Assembly (NCBI GenBank): GCA_900766945.1
Contig: CAAFXD010000235.1
Span: 1-14,674, forward strand
Reading direction: 5' to 3'
Length of the DNA: 14,674 nucleotides
DNA from: Clostridia bacterium
GTDB taxonomy: Bacteria; Bacillota; Clostridia; Oscillospirales; Acutalibacteraceae
Part shown: piece by piece, positions 6,174 through 14,645 of the stretch
How the letters are laid out: each line of letters starts with the position of its first letter
Position numbering within the stretch: position 1 is the first letter of the stretch
Made by a program: the position numbers and the translations under genes
Notes under the pieces: model-generated
What the model was told of the DNA's origin: nothing
Databases searched by the model: none
Seen by the model: the letters and a program-made list of their open reading frames with translations, nothing else

Positions 6174-7436
6174 TCAGGCAGGTTCCGTCGATGCAGTTTC
6201 AGACTGCGCGATTTCCGAAACACTTTCCGAAAATGCGGTTGTCTTGTAGCATTGAATGCCACTCATCGCATACACATAAGTATATTTGCCGTCTGTGAAA
6301 GGTTTTAAACAGTCGGCGTCCACAGCGGATTTTCCGACCAATTCCCCTTTGTGATTGTAGTTGTATAAGAAATTGTCGGTCAGGACGGAAACATAAGTGC
6401 TGTTGCAGGAAACGCCTTTCACGCTTTCGGGAAGCTCGGTTTCAAACAAAAGATTGCCTTTGCGGTCATAACTCTTGATGATTTTCGACGCGGAACTGCC
6501 GTATTTGGAAAGCACCGCCGCCGTATAATGGCTGTTGTCGTCCGAATACACGCGGGACAGCGTATTTAAAGATAAATCCTCTTCCAACGCCTTTTTGTCC
6601 CCGTCCACCACCGTAAACACATTTTTGCCGTACACAAGCAAGCGATTTCCGCTTAAAAACTGCAATCCCGACACGGTATCGGCATAAGTAAACGAGGCAA
6701 TCGGCTCCGAATACGAAAAATCAAAGATATGCACCTTGCAGTACAACTCGCCGTTTTCCGCCCCGACGGCGCTGACCGCCGCGCGCTTGCCGTTATCGGA
6801 CACAGCCACGGCAATAATATTTTCCGCCGCACAGTTCCAAGCGAAAACTTCCTTATGATTTTTGTTGTAAACCGTTAACATACTTTGCGAGCTTTCCCCG
6901 CGGGAGGCTACGGCAACCGTACCGTCTTTGCCGATAGCGCCCGTTAACAGCTTATGCGGGAAGTTTTCTTCATATAATACTTTTGTTTTGGACAATACGC
7001 GCAAGGCTGTTTCGCCGACATCCAAAAGCAACACTCTGCCGCCGGCGCTGTACGCGACGGGATTGGAAAAGGCATGCTGGGTGTAGCCGAGTTTTCGCGC
7101 GGTATTGTCGAGCACAAAGGTGGCATCGTCGCCGAGGACAAACAAATCCGAGCCGACCGCCTGCACAGACTCCACATTGGCGCTTTCAAAATAATACGGA
7201 TAGCCGTCGCCGTTTTTGGTGTCGGAAATCAGCGCGGTAAAATAGTCCCCGACGCTGGAAAAGGTGATATTGCCGAAACGGTATGCCGCAATCACAACCA
7301 AAATCAGCAGAACGGCAATCATACAAACCGCCTTTAACACCGCCAAAGAGCGCGTCTGCGCCTTGGTACTGCGTTTTTTTCGTTTTGCTTTTTGCCCTGT
7401 ATTTTGCGTTCGGTTTGTGCCGGTTTGCTGTGCCAT
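6174..7436 (-). CDS. DUF5711 family membrane-anchored beta-propeller-like protein
   Basis: A 420-residue protein matching, from memory, the clostridial DUF5711 family. It has a basic, Thr/Gln-rich cytoplasmic N-terminus (1-32, with KAKRKKRSTK), one membrane segment (about 33-52), and a large outer domain of repeated short beta-strand units such as FVLGDDATFVLDN, VAVASRGESSQ, AAVSAVGAENGE and LLVYGKNVFTVVDGDKKAL. These look like irregular propeller blades of about 40 residues. The C-terminal 15-20 residues are a Ser/Thr/Glu-rich tail. There are no catalytic motifs, and the function is unknown; a sensing or scaffold role outside the membrane is only an inference. It is the last gene of the long operon, 14 bp after truA, with a GGGGTGA site close to its ATG. 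Confidence 0.8.
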   Translation of the reverse strand: MAQQTGTNRTQNTGQKAKRKKRSTKAQTRSLAVLKAVCMIAVLLILVVIAAYRFGNITFSSVGDYFTALISDTKNGDGYPYYFESANVESVQAVGSDLFVLGDDATFVLDNTARKLGYTQHAFSNPVAYSAGGRVLLLDVGETALRVLSKTKVLYEENFPHKLLTGAIGKDGTVAVASRGESSQSMLTVYNKNHKEVFAWNCAAENIIAVAVSDNGKRAAVSAVGAENGELYCKVHIFDFSYSEPIASFTYADTVSGLQFLSGNRLLVYGKNVFTVVDGDKKALEEDLSLNTLSRVYSDDNSHYTAAVLSKYGSSASKIIKSYDRKGNLLFETELPESVKGVSCNSTYVSVLTDNFLYNYNHKGELVGKSAVDADCLKPFTDGKYTYVYAMSGIQCYKTTAFSESVSEIAQSETASTEPA

Positions 7437-7450
7437 ACTCTCACCCCGTT

Positions 7451-8191
7451 TTATCTGTCATAGTAAACCCTGTGTAAATACAAGCCCTGCGCGGGCGCGG
7501 TTACCCCTGCGTTTTTGCGGTCTTTGCTTTCTAAAATCGCGGGAATACAATCCCGCGGGAGTTTGCCGCTGTTGATTTCCAACAGCGTGCCGACCATAAT
7601 GCGCACCATATTATAGAGAAATCCGTTGCCCTCGACGGTGATTTTCACAAAATCGCCGTCCCGACGCACTTCCATGCGGCGAATTTCGCGTATCTTGTCC
7701 TCCACGGCGGTTTTTGACGCGCAAAATGCGGAAAAATCGTGTAACCCCAAAAACTGCTGTGCCTGTTCGTTTAAAAAGTCCGCGTGTATATGCCACGGAT
7801 AATGGTAGGCGCGGTTTTCGTAAAACGGGTCGCGCACCTGTCGGTTTAAAATCCAATATTGATAGGTTTTGCCCGTACAGTCATACCGCGCGTGGAAATC
7901 GTACGGTACCTCGCCGCAGTCGAGCACGGCAATATCCCGCGGCAAAACGGCATTGAGCGCCGTTTGCAGTTTTTCAGGTGCCATTTCTTTTTCGGTGCGT
8001 AGATTGCAACAGAACATATTTGCGTGCACACCTGAATCCGTGCGACTGCAACCGATGATATTTTCCCGCACGCCGAGAATTTGCTCGGCGGCGTTTTGCA
8101 AAGTCTCCTGCACGGTGACGGCGTTTTCCTGCACCTGCCAGCCGTGGTAATTTGTGCCGTCAAATGCCAAAGTCAGTAAGTAGTTTTTCAT
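7451..8191 (-). CDS. truA: tRNA pseudouridine(38-40) synthase TruA
   Basis: A 246-residue TruA, the usual length. It isomerises uridines 38, 39 and 40 in the anticodon arm of many tRNAs. The N-terminus LLTLAFDGTNYHGWQVQ is typical. The catalytic aspartate is D52 in GCSRTDSGVHA (47-57). HARYDCTGKTYQYWI (about 105-119), HDFSAFCA and GNGFLYNMVRIMVGTLLEI (about 194-212) are the remaining family blocks. The start is supported by AAAGGAT upstream of the ATG, with a somewhat long spacing of 11 bases. It follows ecfT by 21 bp; ecfA1-ecfA2-ecfT-truA is a widely conserved Firmicutes order, often inside ribosomal protein clusters, here instead with ruv and glmM genes. Confidence 0.97.
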   Translation of the reverse strand: MKNYLLTLAFDGTNYHGWQVQENAVTVQETLQNAAEQILGVRENIIGCSRTDSGVHANMFCCNLRTEKEMAPEKLQTALNAVLPRDIAVLDCGEVPYDFHARYDCTGKTYQYWILNRQVRDPFYENRAYHYPWHIHADFLNEQAQQFLGLHDFSAFCASKTAVEDKIREIRRMEVRRDGDFVKITVEGNGFLYNMVRIMVGTLLEINSGKLPRDCIPAILESKDRKNAGVTAPAQGLYLHRVYYDR

Positions 8192-8212
8192 ACTGCAAAA
8201 AATCCTTTTAGA

Positions 8213-9028
8213 TTAGATAACTGCGGGCAGGAAATGGTTTGCAACCAAAACCCCCGCCATACAAACGGCGGTAAACGCAGTTGCCAAATAGTCCCGCACC
8301 TGCAATTTCATCACCCGAAGCCGTGTTCTGCCCTCACCGCCGCGGTAACAGCGGCACTCCATGGCAAATGCCAAATCGTAAGCACGCGTAAAGGCGTTGA
8401 CAAACAGCGGGATAAACACAGGCACAAGCGCCTTGCCGCGCTGAATGAGGTTGCCCGTATCCAACTCCGCACCGCGCGCTTTTTGAGCGGACATAATTTT
8501 GTCCACCTCGTCAATCAGCGTCGGAATAAAGCGCAGGGCTATCGTCATCATCATGGCAATGGAATGGACATTGATTTTGAACACTTTTAACGGCGAAAAC
8601 AGCCGTTCAATCGCGTCGGTTAAGAGCGTCGGCGAGGTGGTGTAAGTCAGCATCGAGCTTGCCGCGACCAAAGAGACAATCCGAATAGTGGTAAACAACG
8701 CCATATAGATGCCGCCCGAGGTCAGTTGGAATTTGCCGAGTTCCAAAAGCACCGTGCCGTCTTTGTTATAGAAAATCTGCAACACGGCGGTAATCGCCAC
8801 AATAATGACAATCGGTTTCAGGCTTTTTAAAAGCATCTTTGCCGAAATTTTGGACAGCAACACCGTCAGCAACAAATATGCCACCATCACGGCAAGCGAT
8901 ACAAAATTTTTGCAGAAAAATATAAACAGAATATAAACAAAGGTCAAAACAAGTTTTAAACGCGGGTCTAATTTGTGCACCACGGAATGCCCGGGGAAAT
9001 ACTGCCCGATGGTAATATCTTTTATCAT
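8213..9028 (-). CDS. ecfT: Energy-coupling factor transporter transmembrane protein EcfT
   Basis: A 271-residue membrane scaffold that joins the two ECF ATPases to vitamin-binding S components. Hydrophobic segments are at about 25-58, 68-86, 105-128 and 247-266. The conserved HKLDPRLKL block lies at 18-26. The first coupling helix carries A184-R185-G186 in AQKARGAEL. The second coupling motif reads AMECRCYRGGEGRTR (222-236) in place of the textbook ARG triplet; the arginine R226 that contacts the ATPase is kept, and I believe this Cys variant is common in Clostridia. The start codon overlaps the ecfA2 stop in an ATGA (9025-9028), so translation is probably coupled. No S component gene is present, which fits a shared group II module. 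Confidence 0.95.
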   Translation of the reverse strand: MIKDITIGQYFPGHSVVHKLDPRLKLVLTFVYILFIFFCKNFVSLAVMVAYLLLTVLLSKISAKMLLKSLKPIVIIVAITAVLQIFYNKDGTVLLELGKFQLTSGGIYMALFTTIRIVSLVAASSMLTYTTSPTLLTDAIERLFSPLKVFKINVHSIAMMMTIALRFIPTLIDEVDKIMSAQKARGAELDTGNLIQRGKALVPVFIPLFVNAFTRAYDLAFAMECRCYRGGEGRTRLRVMKLQVRDYLATAFTAVCMAGVLVANHFLPAVI

Positions 9029-9891
9029 TGCACAGCCCCCCGCTCTCTCAGAACGCGCAACAGTTCGCGTTTTGCCGCTTCGACCGTATAAATATCGGTG
9101 CGCACGGGCAAGCCCTGTTCCTTTAAGTTCAGGAAAATGCGCGTGATTTGCGGCACATCCAACCCGATAGACAGCAAGCGGTCTACTTGGCGAAACACCT
9201 CGCCGACCGTGCCGACAAGCGCCGTGTGCCCGTGGTCCATCACAATGACTTTGGAGGCAAACGCGGCAACATCGTCCATACTGTGGGAAACGATAATCAC
9301 GGTTTTGCCCGTCGTCAGTCGGTAATTTTCAATCATATCGGAAAGGCGCGCTCTGCCGCGCGGGTCAAGCCCTGCGGTGGGCTCGTCCAAAATCAGAATT
9401 TCGGGCTCCATCGCCATCACACCCGCAATCGCCACGCGGCGTTTTTCACCGCCCGACAAATCAAAGGGGGATTTTTCCAGCCAATCCTTGTGAATCCCGA
9501 CAAACTCCGCGGCACGCAGAACCGCCTCTTTTACCTGCGCTTCGGAAAGCCCCATATTTTTCGGTCCAAAGGCAATATCGCGGTACACGGTGCTTTCAAA
9601 CAGTTGGTATTCGGGGTACTGAAAGCAAAGACCGACTTTAAAACGCGCGGCACGGGTCAATTCTTTACTGCTGTGTATATCCTCGCCGTTTAAGAAAATT
9701 TTGCCCGCAGTCGGCTTTAAAAGCCCGTTCAAATGCTGCACCAAAGTGCTTTTGCCCGAGCCCGTATGCCCGATAATGCCGACAAATTCGCCCTTTTCGA
9801 CGGAAATGTTGACATCCTCCACGGCGGTAATGCGAAACGGGGTTCCCTCGCCGTAAACATAGGTTAAATTTTGCGTTTCAAGAATCGGCAT
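9025..9891 (-). CDS. ecfA2: Energy-coupling factor transporter ATPase EcfA2
   Basis: A 288-residue ABC ATPase. Walker A GHTGSGKST is at 41-49, the Q-loop glutamine at Q91 (CFQYPEYQLF), signature LSGGE at 145-149, Walker B ILILDE at 165-170 and the switch histidine at H203. The GEGTPF element before the first strand (14-19) is typical of EcfA2 (B. subtilis YbaE) rather than EcfA1. The C-terminal 60 residues form the ECF-specific helical domain, with DRLLSIGLDVPQITRIF. It pairs with EcfA1 to drive uptake of vitamins or metals through EcfT. Its first 14 bases overlap the end of ecfA1, where the GGAGAGAAG site lies, so coupled translation and a 1:1 ratio are likely. Confidence 0.96.
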   Translation of the reverse strand: MPILETQNLTYVYGEGTPFRITAVEDVNISVEKGEFVGIIGHTGSGKSTLVQHLNGLLKPTAGKIFLNGEDIHSSKELTRAARFKVGLCFQYPEYQLFESTVYRDIAFGPKNMGLSEAQVKEAVLRAAEFVGIHKDWLEKSPFDLSGGEKRRVAIAGVMAMEPEILILDEPTAGLDPRGRARLSDMIENYRLTTGKTVIIVSHSMDDVAAFASKVIVMDHGHTALVGTVGEVFRQVDRLLSIGLDVPQITRIFLNLKEQGLPVRTDIYTVEAAKRELLRVLRERGAVQ

Positions 9892-10750
9892 TTGACTTCT
9901 CTCCGAGTAAATTGAGTATGGCGTCGGAAAACTCCGAAGCCGTTAAAATATCGTCAGGCATCGGCACACCCGCTGTTTGCAGTTCTGCGGCTAGTCGCGC
10001 CGCTTTCGGCACATCGAGCCCGACTTGCTTTAACAAATCCGCCTTGCGGAACACTTCTTTCGGTGTGCCGTCCAGCAGTATTTTCGCGTTATCCATCACG
10101 ACCACACGGTCGGCGGTGGCGGCTTCTTCCATAAAATGTGTAATAAACACAATCGTGATACCGCGTTCACGGTTTAATTTGCGTATGGTTTCGAGCACTT
10201 CTTTTCTGCCCTGAGGGTCTAGCATGGCAGTCGGCTCGTCTAACACGATACATTCGGGGAGCATCGCAATCATCCCCGCGATTGCCACGCGCTGTTTTTG
10301 CCCGCCCGAGAGCTTGTGCGGCTCATGGTGGCGGTAATCGTACATACCGACCGCTTTTAAAGCATCATCGACACGGCGGCGGATTTCCGCGGGCTCGACG
10401 CCTAAATTTTCGGGGCCGAAGGCGACGTCCTCCTCGACGATAGAGGCGACAATTTGGTTGTCGGGATTTTGGAACACCACGCCGACGGTACTGCGAATAT
10501 CGTAGGAAAGCTCTTCGTCGGCGGTATCCATACCATTGACAAGCACCTTGCCGCTTTCGGGAATTAAAATGGAGTTGGAAAGTTTGGCAAGGGTGGATTT
10601 TCCCGAGCCGTTATGCCCCAAAATCGCGACGAAATCGCCTTTTTTTATGTTGAGTGTTACATGGCTCACGCAAAGCGGCAGAGGCTGTTCCCCCTCGCCC
10701 GCTTCGTACCGATAACAGACATTTTGAAATTCGATGATATTTTCCGCCAT
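9878..10750 (-). CDS. ecfA1: Energy-coupling factor transporter ATPase EcfA1
   Basis: A 290-residue ABC ATPase, partner of EcfA2. Walker A GHNGSGKST is at 45-53, the Q-loop glutamine at Q94 in VFQNPDNQIVAS (typical of EcfA1), signature LSGGQ at 147-151, Walker B CIVLDE at 167-172 with catalytic E172, and switch H205 in ITHFMEEA. The extra C-terminal helical region contains DLLKQVGLDVPKAARLAAEL, the ECF ATPase dimer domain. In group II ECF transporters the two ATPases and EcfT are shared by many S components encoded elsewhere. The ATG is preceded by AAGGAAA. It lies 24 bp after the methyltransferase gene. Confidence 0.96.
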   Translation of the reverse strand: MAENIIEFQNVCYRYEAGEGEQPLPLCVSHVTLNIKKGDFVAILGHNGSGKSTLAKLSNSILIPESGKVLVNGMDTADEELSYDIRSTVGVVFQNPDNQIVASIVEEDVAFGPENLGVEPAEIRRRVDDALKAVGMYDYRHHEPHKLSGGQKQRVAIAGMIAMLPECIVLDEPTAMLDPQGRKEVLETIRKLNRERGITIVFITHFMEEAATADRVVVMDNAKILLDGTPKEVFRKADLLKQVGLDVPKAARLAAELQTAGVPMPDDILTASEFSDAILNLLGEKSNADS

Positions 10751-10774
10751 AGTGTTTTCCTTATAAAAAATTTT

Positions 10775-11638
10775 TCAGCGTTTCCAAATCGCGGTAGCCC
10801 CGCAAGGAAGCAACAGCCCTGTTTGCGTAACGGGCAAGCCGATTTCTTCGCTTTCGACCGTGCCGCCGCATTTGGGCACAATCAGCGCACCCAGAATATA
10901 CTGCATCACAGCGGGAGACAGCCCCGCAGTATAGGAATTGATGAGCACCGCCAAAGGATTATCCGACAGCACATCGCGGCAAAGTTCCACAAAGTGATAC
11001 ACTTCGTTTTCGAGTTTCCAAACCTCGCCGCCGGGGCCTCGACCGTACGAGGGCGGGTCCATAATCAAAACATCATACCGATTGCCGCGGCGGATTTCGC
11101 GTTGTACGAATTTGATACAGTCATCGACAATCCAGCGCACAGGGCGGTCAATCACGCCCGAGGAAATTGCATTTTCCTTTGCCCACTGCACCATGCCTTT
11201 GGACGCGTCCACGTGCACGACTTCCGCGCCCGCTTTGAGGGCGGAAACCGTTGCCGCGCCCGTATAGGCGAACAGATTTAAGACTTTTACGGGGCGGTTT
11301 TGCTGTTTTATCAAATCGGACACATAATCCCAATTCACCGCTTGCTCGGGGAACACGCCCGTGTGCTTAAAGCCCATGGTTTTAACATTGAAGGTCAAAT
11401 CGCGGTAGGAGATTTCCCAACGGTCGGGAATACGGTTGCGCACTTCCCACTGCCCGCCGCCCGTATTGGAACGGTGGTACACCGCGTCCGCCTTACGCCA
11501 CAACGGATGTGTTTTCGGCGTTTGCCAAACCACCTGCGGGTCGGGGCGAATGAGGGTCACCTTGCCCCAACGCTCCAACCGTTCGCCGCAGGAGCAGTCC
11601 AGCAGTTCATAGTCTTTCCAATCCTGTGAAAAACGCAT
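10775..11638 (-). CDS. Class I SAM-dependent methyltransferase, RlmI/RlmK-like catalytic domain
   Basis: A 287-residue Rossmann-fold methyltransferase. Motif I VLNLFAYTGAAT (119-130), the acidic ribose contact in VHVDASKG (141-148), a VDDCIKFV block (171-178) and motif IV DPPSYG (194-199) match the rRNA methyltransferase group related to RlmI, RlmK and RlmL. It lacks the N-terminal PUA domain of RlmI; residues 1-90 instead form a short beta-rich region (ERWGKVTLIRPDPQVVW, RWEISYRDLTFNVKTMGFKHTGVFPEQ). An RNA base-methylating role is likely, but substrate and position cannot be read from the sequence. The ATG overlaps the glmM stop by one base (TAATG at 11636-11640), so translation is probably coupled to glmM. 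Confidence 0.88.
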   Translation of the reverse strand: MRFSQDWKDYELLDCSCGERLERWGKVTLIRPDPQVVWQTPKTHPLWRKADAVYHRSNTGGGQWEVRNRIPDRWEISYRDLTFNVKTMGFKHTGVFPEQAVNWDYVSDLIKQQNRPVKVLNLFAYTGAATVSALKAGAEVVHVDASKGMVQWAKENAISSGVIDRPVRWIVDDCIKFVQREIRRGNRYDVLIMDPPSYGRGPGGEVWKLENEVYHFVELCRDVLSDNPLAVLINSYTAGLSPAVMQYILGALIVPKCGGTVESEEIGLPVTQTGLLLPCGATAIWKR

Positions 11639-12987
11639 TACACTAACCTTTCCCGTACCACTTCGGCAATGGTTTCGCCGAGTTCACGGATTTTTTGCTC
11701 GTCCTTGCCCTCTAACATGACGCGCACCAACGGCTCCGTGCCCGAAACACGCACCAGCACGCGCCCGCTGTCGCCGAGTTCTTCTTCGGCGCGGGCAATG
11801 GCATTTTTAATTTCCTTATCGCTTGTAAAGCGCACTCTGCCGTAATTCGACACGCGCACATTGATGAGCACCTGCGGGTAAATTTCCATTTCGTCCGCCA
11901 ATTCTTTTAAGGTTTTGCCGGTATTTTTAAGCACCTTTAACACCTGTATTGCGGACAGTTGCCCGTCACCCGTGGTTGCGTAGTCCAAAAAGATGATATG
12001 TCCCGACTGCTCGCCGCCGATGCTGTACCCGTTTTCGAGCATATTTTCGAGCACATAACGGTCACCGACCTTGGTGCGCTCGCAGTGAATCCCGTTTTCG
12101 TCGCAGAACTTGAAAAAGCCCATATTGCTCATCACGGTGACCACGGCGGTATCTTTTTTGAGCGTGCCGTTGTTCTGCATATATTTTGCACACAGCGCGA
12201 TGGCACGGTCGCCGTCCACCAGATTGCCCGTGTGGTCTACGGCAAGCATACGGTCGGCGTCGCCGTCAAAGGCAAAGCCTAAATCACAGCCGTTTTCCAA
12301 AACGCATTTCTGCAACGCGCCCATATGCGTCGAGCCACAGTCTTTGTTAATATTCACGCCGTCGGGATTGTCGGCAATGACAATACATTCCGCGCCCAAG
12401 GATTCAAACACGATTCTTGCGGACACACTGGACGACCCGTTGGCGCAGTCCAGCGCGATTTTCAACCCGTCACAGCGCACATCGGTGGTGGAAAGCAAAT
12501 GCTTTATATAATCGTCTACCGCGTTTTCGGCACGCGTCACTCTGCCGACATCGCCGCCGACCATCACGGGCGGCACTTTCGCTTCATCTAAAATAATGGC
12601 TTCAATTTCGTTTTCCAACGCGTCGGGCAATTTATAGCCCGTGGACTGAAAGATCTTAATGCCGTTGTATTCACAGGGGTTGTGCGAGGCGGAAATCATC
12701 ACGCCCGCGTCATAATTGTATGCTTTGACAAGATATGCCACAGCGGGGGTGGGCACAACGCCCAAAAGCAGAACATCTGCCCCGACAGAGCAAAGCCCCG
12801 CCGAAAGCGCCGCCTCCAACATTTCGCCCGAAGCACGGGTATCCATACCAATCATCACGCGTGGACGGTGCTCCAAATTCTCGGTCAGCACCATCGCCGC
12901 CGCACGCCCGATTTGCATGGCGAGTTCGCAGGTAATTTCACTGTTTGCGACGCCGCGGGCGCCGTCTGTTCCGAATAATCTGCCCAT
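11638..12987 (-). CDS. glmM: Phosphoglucosamine mutase
   Basis: A 449-residue enzyme, full length for the family, that interconverts glucosamine-6-phosphate and glucosamine-1-phosphate on the way to UDP-GlcNAc for peptidoglycan. The start MGRLFGTDGARGVAN is diagnostic. The phosphoserine is S101 in MISASHNP. Mg2+ binds at DGDADR (241-246), the sugar-binding loop is GGEQSGH (324-330), and the phosphate loop is RVSGTEPLVRV (413-423). GGEQSGH and the N-terminus separate GlmM from phosphomannomutases. AAAGGAG lies about 7 bases before the ATG. It follows ruvB by 11 bp, and its stop overlaps the next start, so it belongs to the same operon. Confidence 0.98.
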   Translation of the reverse strand: MGRLFGTDGARGVANSEITCELAMQIGRAAAMVLTENLEHRPRVMIGMDTRASGEMLEAALSAGLCSVGADVLLLGVVPTPAVAYLVKAYNYDAGVMISASHNPCEYNGIKIFQSTGYKLPDALENEIEAIILDEAKVPPVMVGGDVGRVTRAENAVDDYIKHLLSTTDVRCDGLKIALDCANGSSSVSARIVFESLGAECIVIADNPDGVNINKDCGSTHMGALQKCVLENGCDLGFAFDGDADRMLAVDHTGNLVDGDRAIALCAKYMQNNGTLKKDTAVVTVMSNMGFFKFCDENGIHCERTKVGDRYVLENMLENGYSIGGEQSGHIIFLDYATTGDGQLSAIQVLKVLKNTGKTLKELADEMEIYPQVLINVRVSNYGRVRFTSDKEIKNAIARAEEELGDSGRVLVRVSGTEPLVRVMLEGKDEQKIRELGETIAEVVRERLV

Positions 12988-12998
12988 TATTTTCTCCT

Positions 12999-14030
12999 TT
13001 ATAACTCTAACTGTTGCTGACCCGGCATGGCAATGCCAAGGTGCTTGTATGCGAGCGCGGTTGCCACTCTGCCGCGCGGGGTTTTGGAAAGAAAGCCGAT
13101 TTGCATTAAATACGGCTCGTAAACATCTTCAATCGTGACGGATTCCTCGCCGATGGTGGCGGCGATGGTTTCCAAGCCCACGGGCCCGCCGTTGTAATTT
13201 TGAATCATCGTGGTTAACAGCAGACGGTCGATTTGGTCAAGCCCCAACTCGTCGATTTCCATTCTGCCGAGGGCGATTTTTGCCGTGTCCTCGGTAATCA
13301 CGCCGTTTGCCATGACCTCGGCGAAATCACGCGCGCGCTTTAACAGGCGGTTTGCAATACGCGGTGTACCGCGCGAGCGCGACGCAATCTCCAACGCGCC
13401 GTTTTCATCGACGGCGATCCCTAAAATACCCGCACTGCGCTTGACGATTTGCGACAGCTGCTCGGGGGAATACATTTCCAACCGCAAAATCACGCCGAAA
13501 CGGTCGCGCAAAGGTGCGGTCAACTGCCCCGCGCGTGTGGTCGCACCGACAAGCGTGAATTTCGGCAAATCCAACCGAATGGAACGCGCCGAAGGGCCTT
13601 TACCGATGATAATGTCAAGCGCGTTGTCCTCCATAGCGGGGTACAAAACCTCCTCGACACTGCGCGAAAGACGGTGGATTTCGTCAATAAACAGCACATC
13701 GCCGTCGCTCAAATTGGTTAACAGCGCCGCCAAATCGCCGGGTTTTTCAATCGCGGGGCCCGAGGTCACACGGATTTGCACATGCATTTCATTGGCAATA
13801 ATACCTGCGAGCGTGGTTTTCCCAAGGCCGGGCGGACCGTACAGCAACACATGGTCTAACTGCTCGCCGCGCGCTTTTGCCGCTTCGATATAAATTTTTA
13901 AATTCTCTTTTGCCTTTTCCTGCCCGATGTAATCGTTCAAGGTTTTCGGGCGCAGGGAAAGCTCCAAATCGCCGTCGCTCGTCTCGTTGAAATCGGGCGA
14001 AACAATGCGGTTTTCCTGTTCAAAATCCAT
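12999..14030 (-). CDS. ruvB: Holliday junction branch migration DNA helicase RuvB
   Basis: A 343-residue AAA+ motor that forms a hexameric ring and pumps DNA through RuvA-bound Holliday junctions. An N-terminal acidic stretch precedes LRPKTLNDYIGQ (26-37). Walker A is GPPGLGKTT (65-73), Walker B LFIDEIH (113-119), sensor 1 GATTRAG (162-168), and the arginine-finger region is LRDRFG (174-179). Sensor 2 is in SRGTPRIANRLLKR. The C-terminal winged helix reads GPVGLETIAATIGEES and FLSKTPRGRVAT. All key residues are present and the length is normal. It starts 3 bp after the ruvA stop, with AGGTG inside the end of ruvA, so translation is likely coupled. Confidence 0.98.
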   Translation of the reverse strand: MDFEQENRIVSPDFNETSDGDLELSLRPKTLNDYIGQEKAKENLKIYIEAAKARGEQLDHVLLYGPPGLGKTTLAGIIANEMHVQIRVTSGPAIEKPGDLAALLTNLSDGDVLFIDEIHRLSRSVEEVLYPAMEDNALDIIIGKGPSARSIRLDLPKFTLVGATTRAGQLTAPLRDRFGVILRLEMYSPEQLSQIVKRSAGILGIAVDENGALEIASRSRGTPRIANRLLKRARDFAEVMANGVITEDTAKIALGRMEIDELGLDQIDRLLLTTMIQNYNGGPVGLETIAATIGEESVTIEDVYEPYLMQIGFLSKTPRGRVATALAYKHLGIAMPGQQQLEL

Positions 14031-14033
14031 CGG

Positions 14034-14642
14034 TTACACCTGCCTTGCAAGTTGTTTTAACGCTTGTTTAATCAGTTCTTCCACCGGCAAATCCCCATCT
14101 AATTTGGAAACCGCCATTGCCGCCTCACTTTGGGAATAGCCGAGCATAGTGAGGGCGCTGACCGCCTCTGCGGCATTGCCGTCCGCGGCGGCAAGCCCTG
14201 CCGCTTGAATTTCGGGCGAGTCGGCGGGCAATTCCAAGCCCTTTGCCAATTTGTCCTTTAATTCCAGCACCACGCGCTGGGCAAGCTTCGGCCCGACGCC
14301 CTGTGCGCGGGTAATGGATTTGCTGTCACCCGTAGCAAGGCACAGCGCCAATTTGTCGGGCGTTAATTCCGACAAAATCGCAAGCGCCGCTTTGGGACCT
14401 ACACCTGAAACGGAAATGAGCAGTTTAAAGCATTCCAGCTCCTGCTCGGTGGCAAAACCGAACAAATCGAGCGCGTCCTCACGGACATTTAAGTAGGTAT
14501 AGAGCGTGGCGGTACTGCCCTTTTCCCCGATTTTTTTTAAGGTTGAAAGCGTTGTACTGCACTGAAACGCAACGCCGCCCGTTTCCAACGCGACGGACTG
14601 CGTATCGCGATGCACCACACGCCCGGTAATCGAATAAAACAA
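14034..14642 (-). CDS. ruvA: Holliday junction branch migration protein RuvA
   Basis: A 202-residue junction-binding protein, normal for RuvA. Domain I (1-62) is the OB-fold, beginning FYSITGRVVHRD and with the family pattern YLNVREDALDLFGF (50-63) at its end. Domain II carries two helix-hairpin-helix motifs: LLISVSGVGPKAALAIL (74-90) and ITRAQGVGPKLAQRVVLEL (110-128). After a flexible Ala-rich linker, domain III (about 155-200, ALTMLGYSQSEAAMAV) contacts RuvB. The start codon is TTG (14642-14640): an in-frame TGA lies just upstream at 14648-14646, the protein aligns from this residue, and GGGGG lies about 9 bases before it. It is directly followed by ruvB. Confidence 0.97.
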   Translation of the reverse strand: MFYSITGRVVHRDTQSVALETGGVAFQCSTTLSTLKKIGEKGSTATLYTYLNVREDALDLFGFATEQELECFKLLISVSGVGPKAALAILSELTPDKLALCLATGDSKSITRAQGVGPKLAQRVVLELKDKLAKGLELPADSPEIQAAGLAAADGNAAEAVSALTMLGYSQSEAAMAVSKLDGDLPVEELIKQALKQLARQV

Positions 14643-14645
14643 GAT

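Noticed and set aside
8330..8370. EcfT second coupling motif CRC instead of ARG as a sign of a defective gene
   Set aside because: The central arginine is kept, the frame is full length, and the Cys form appears to be a normal variant in Clostridia.
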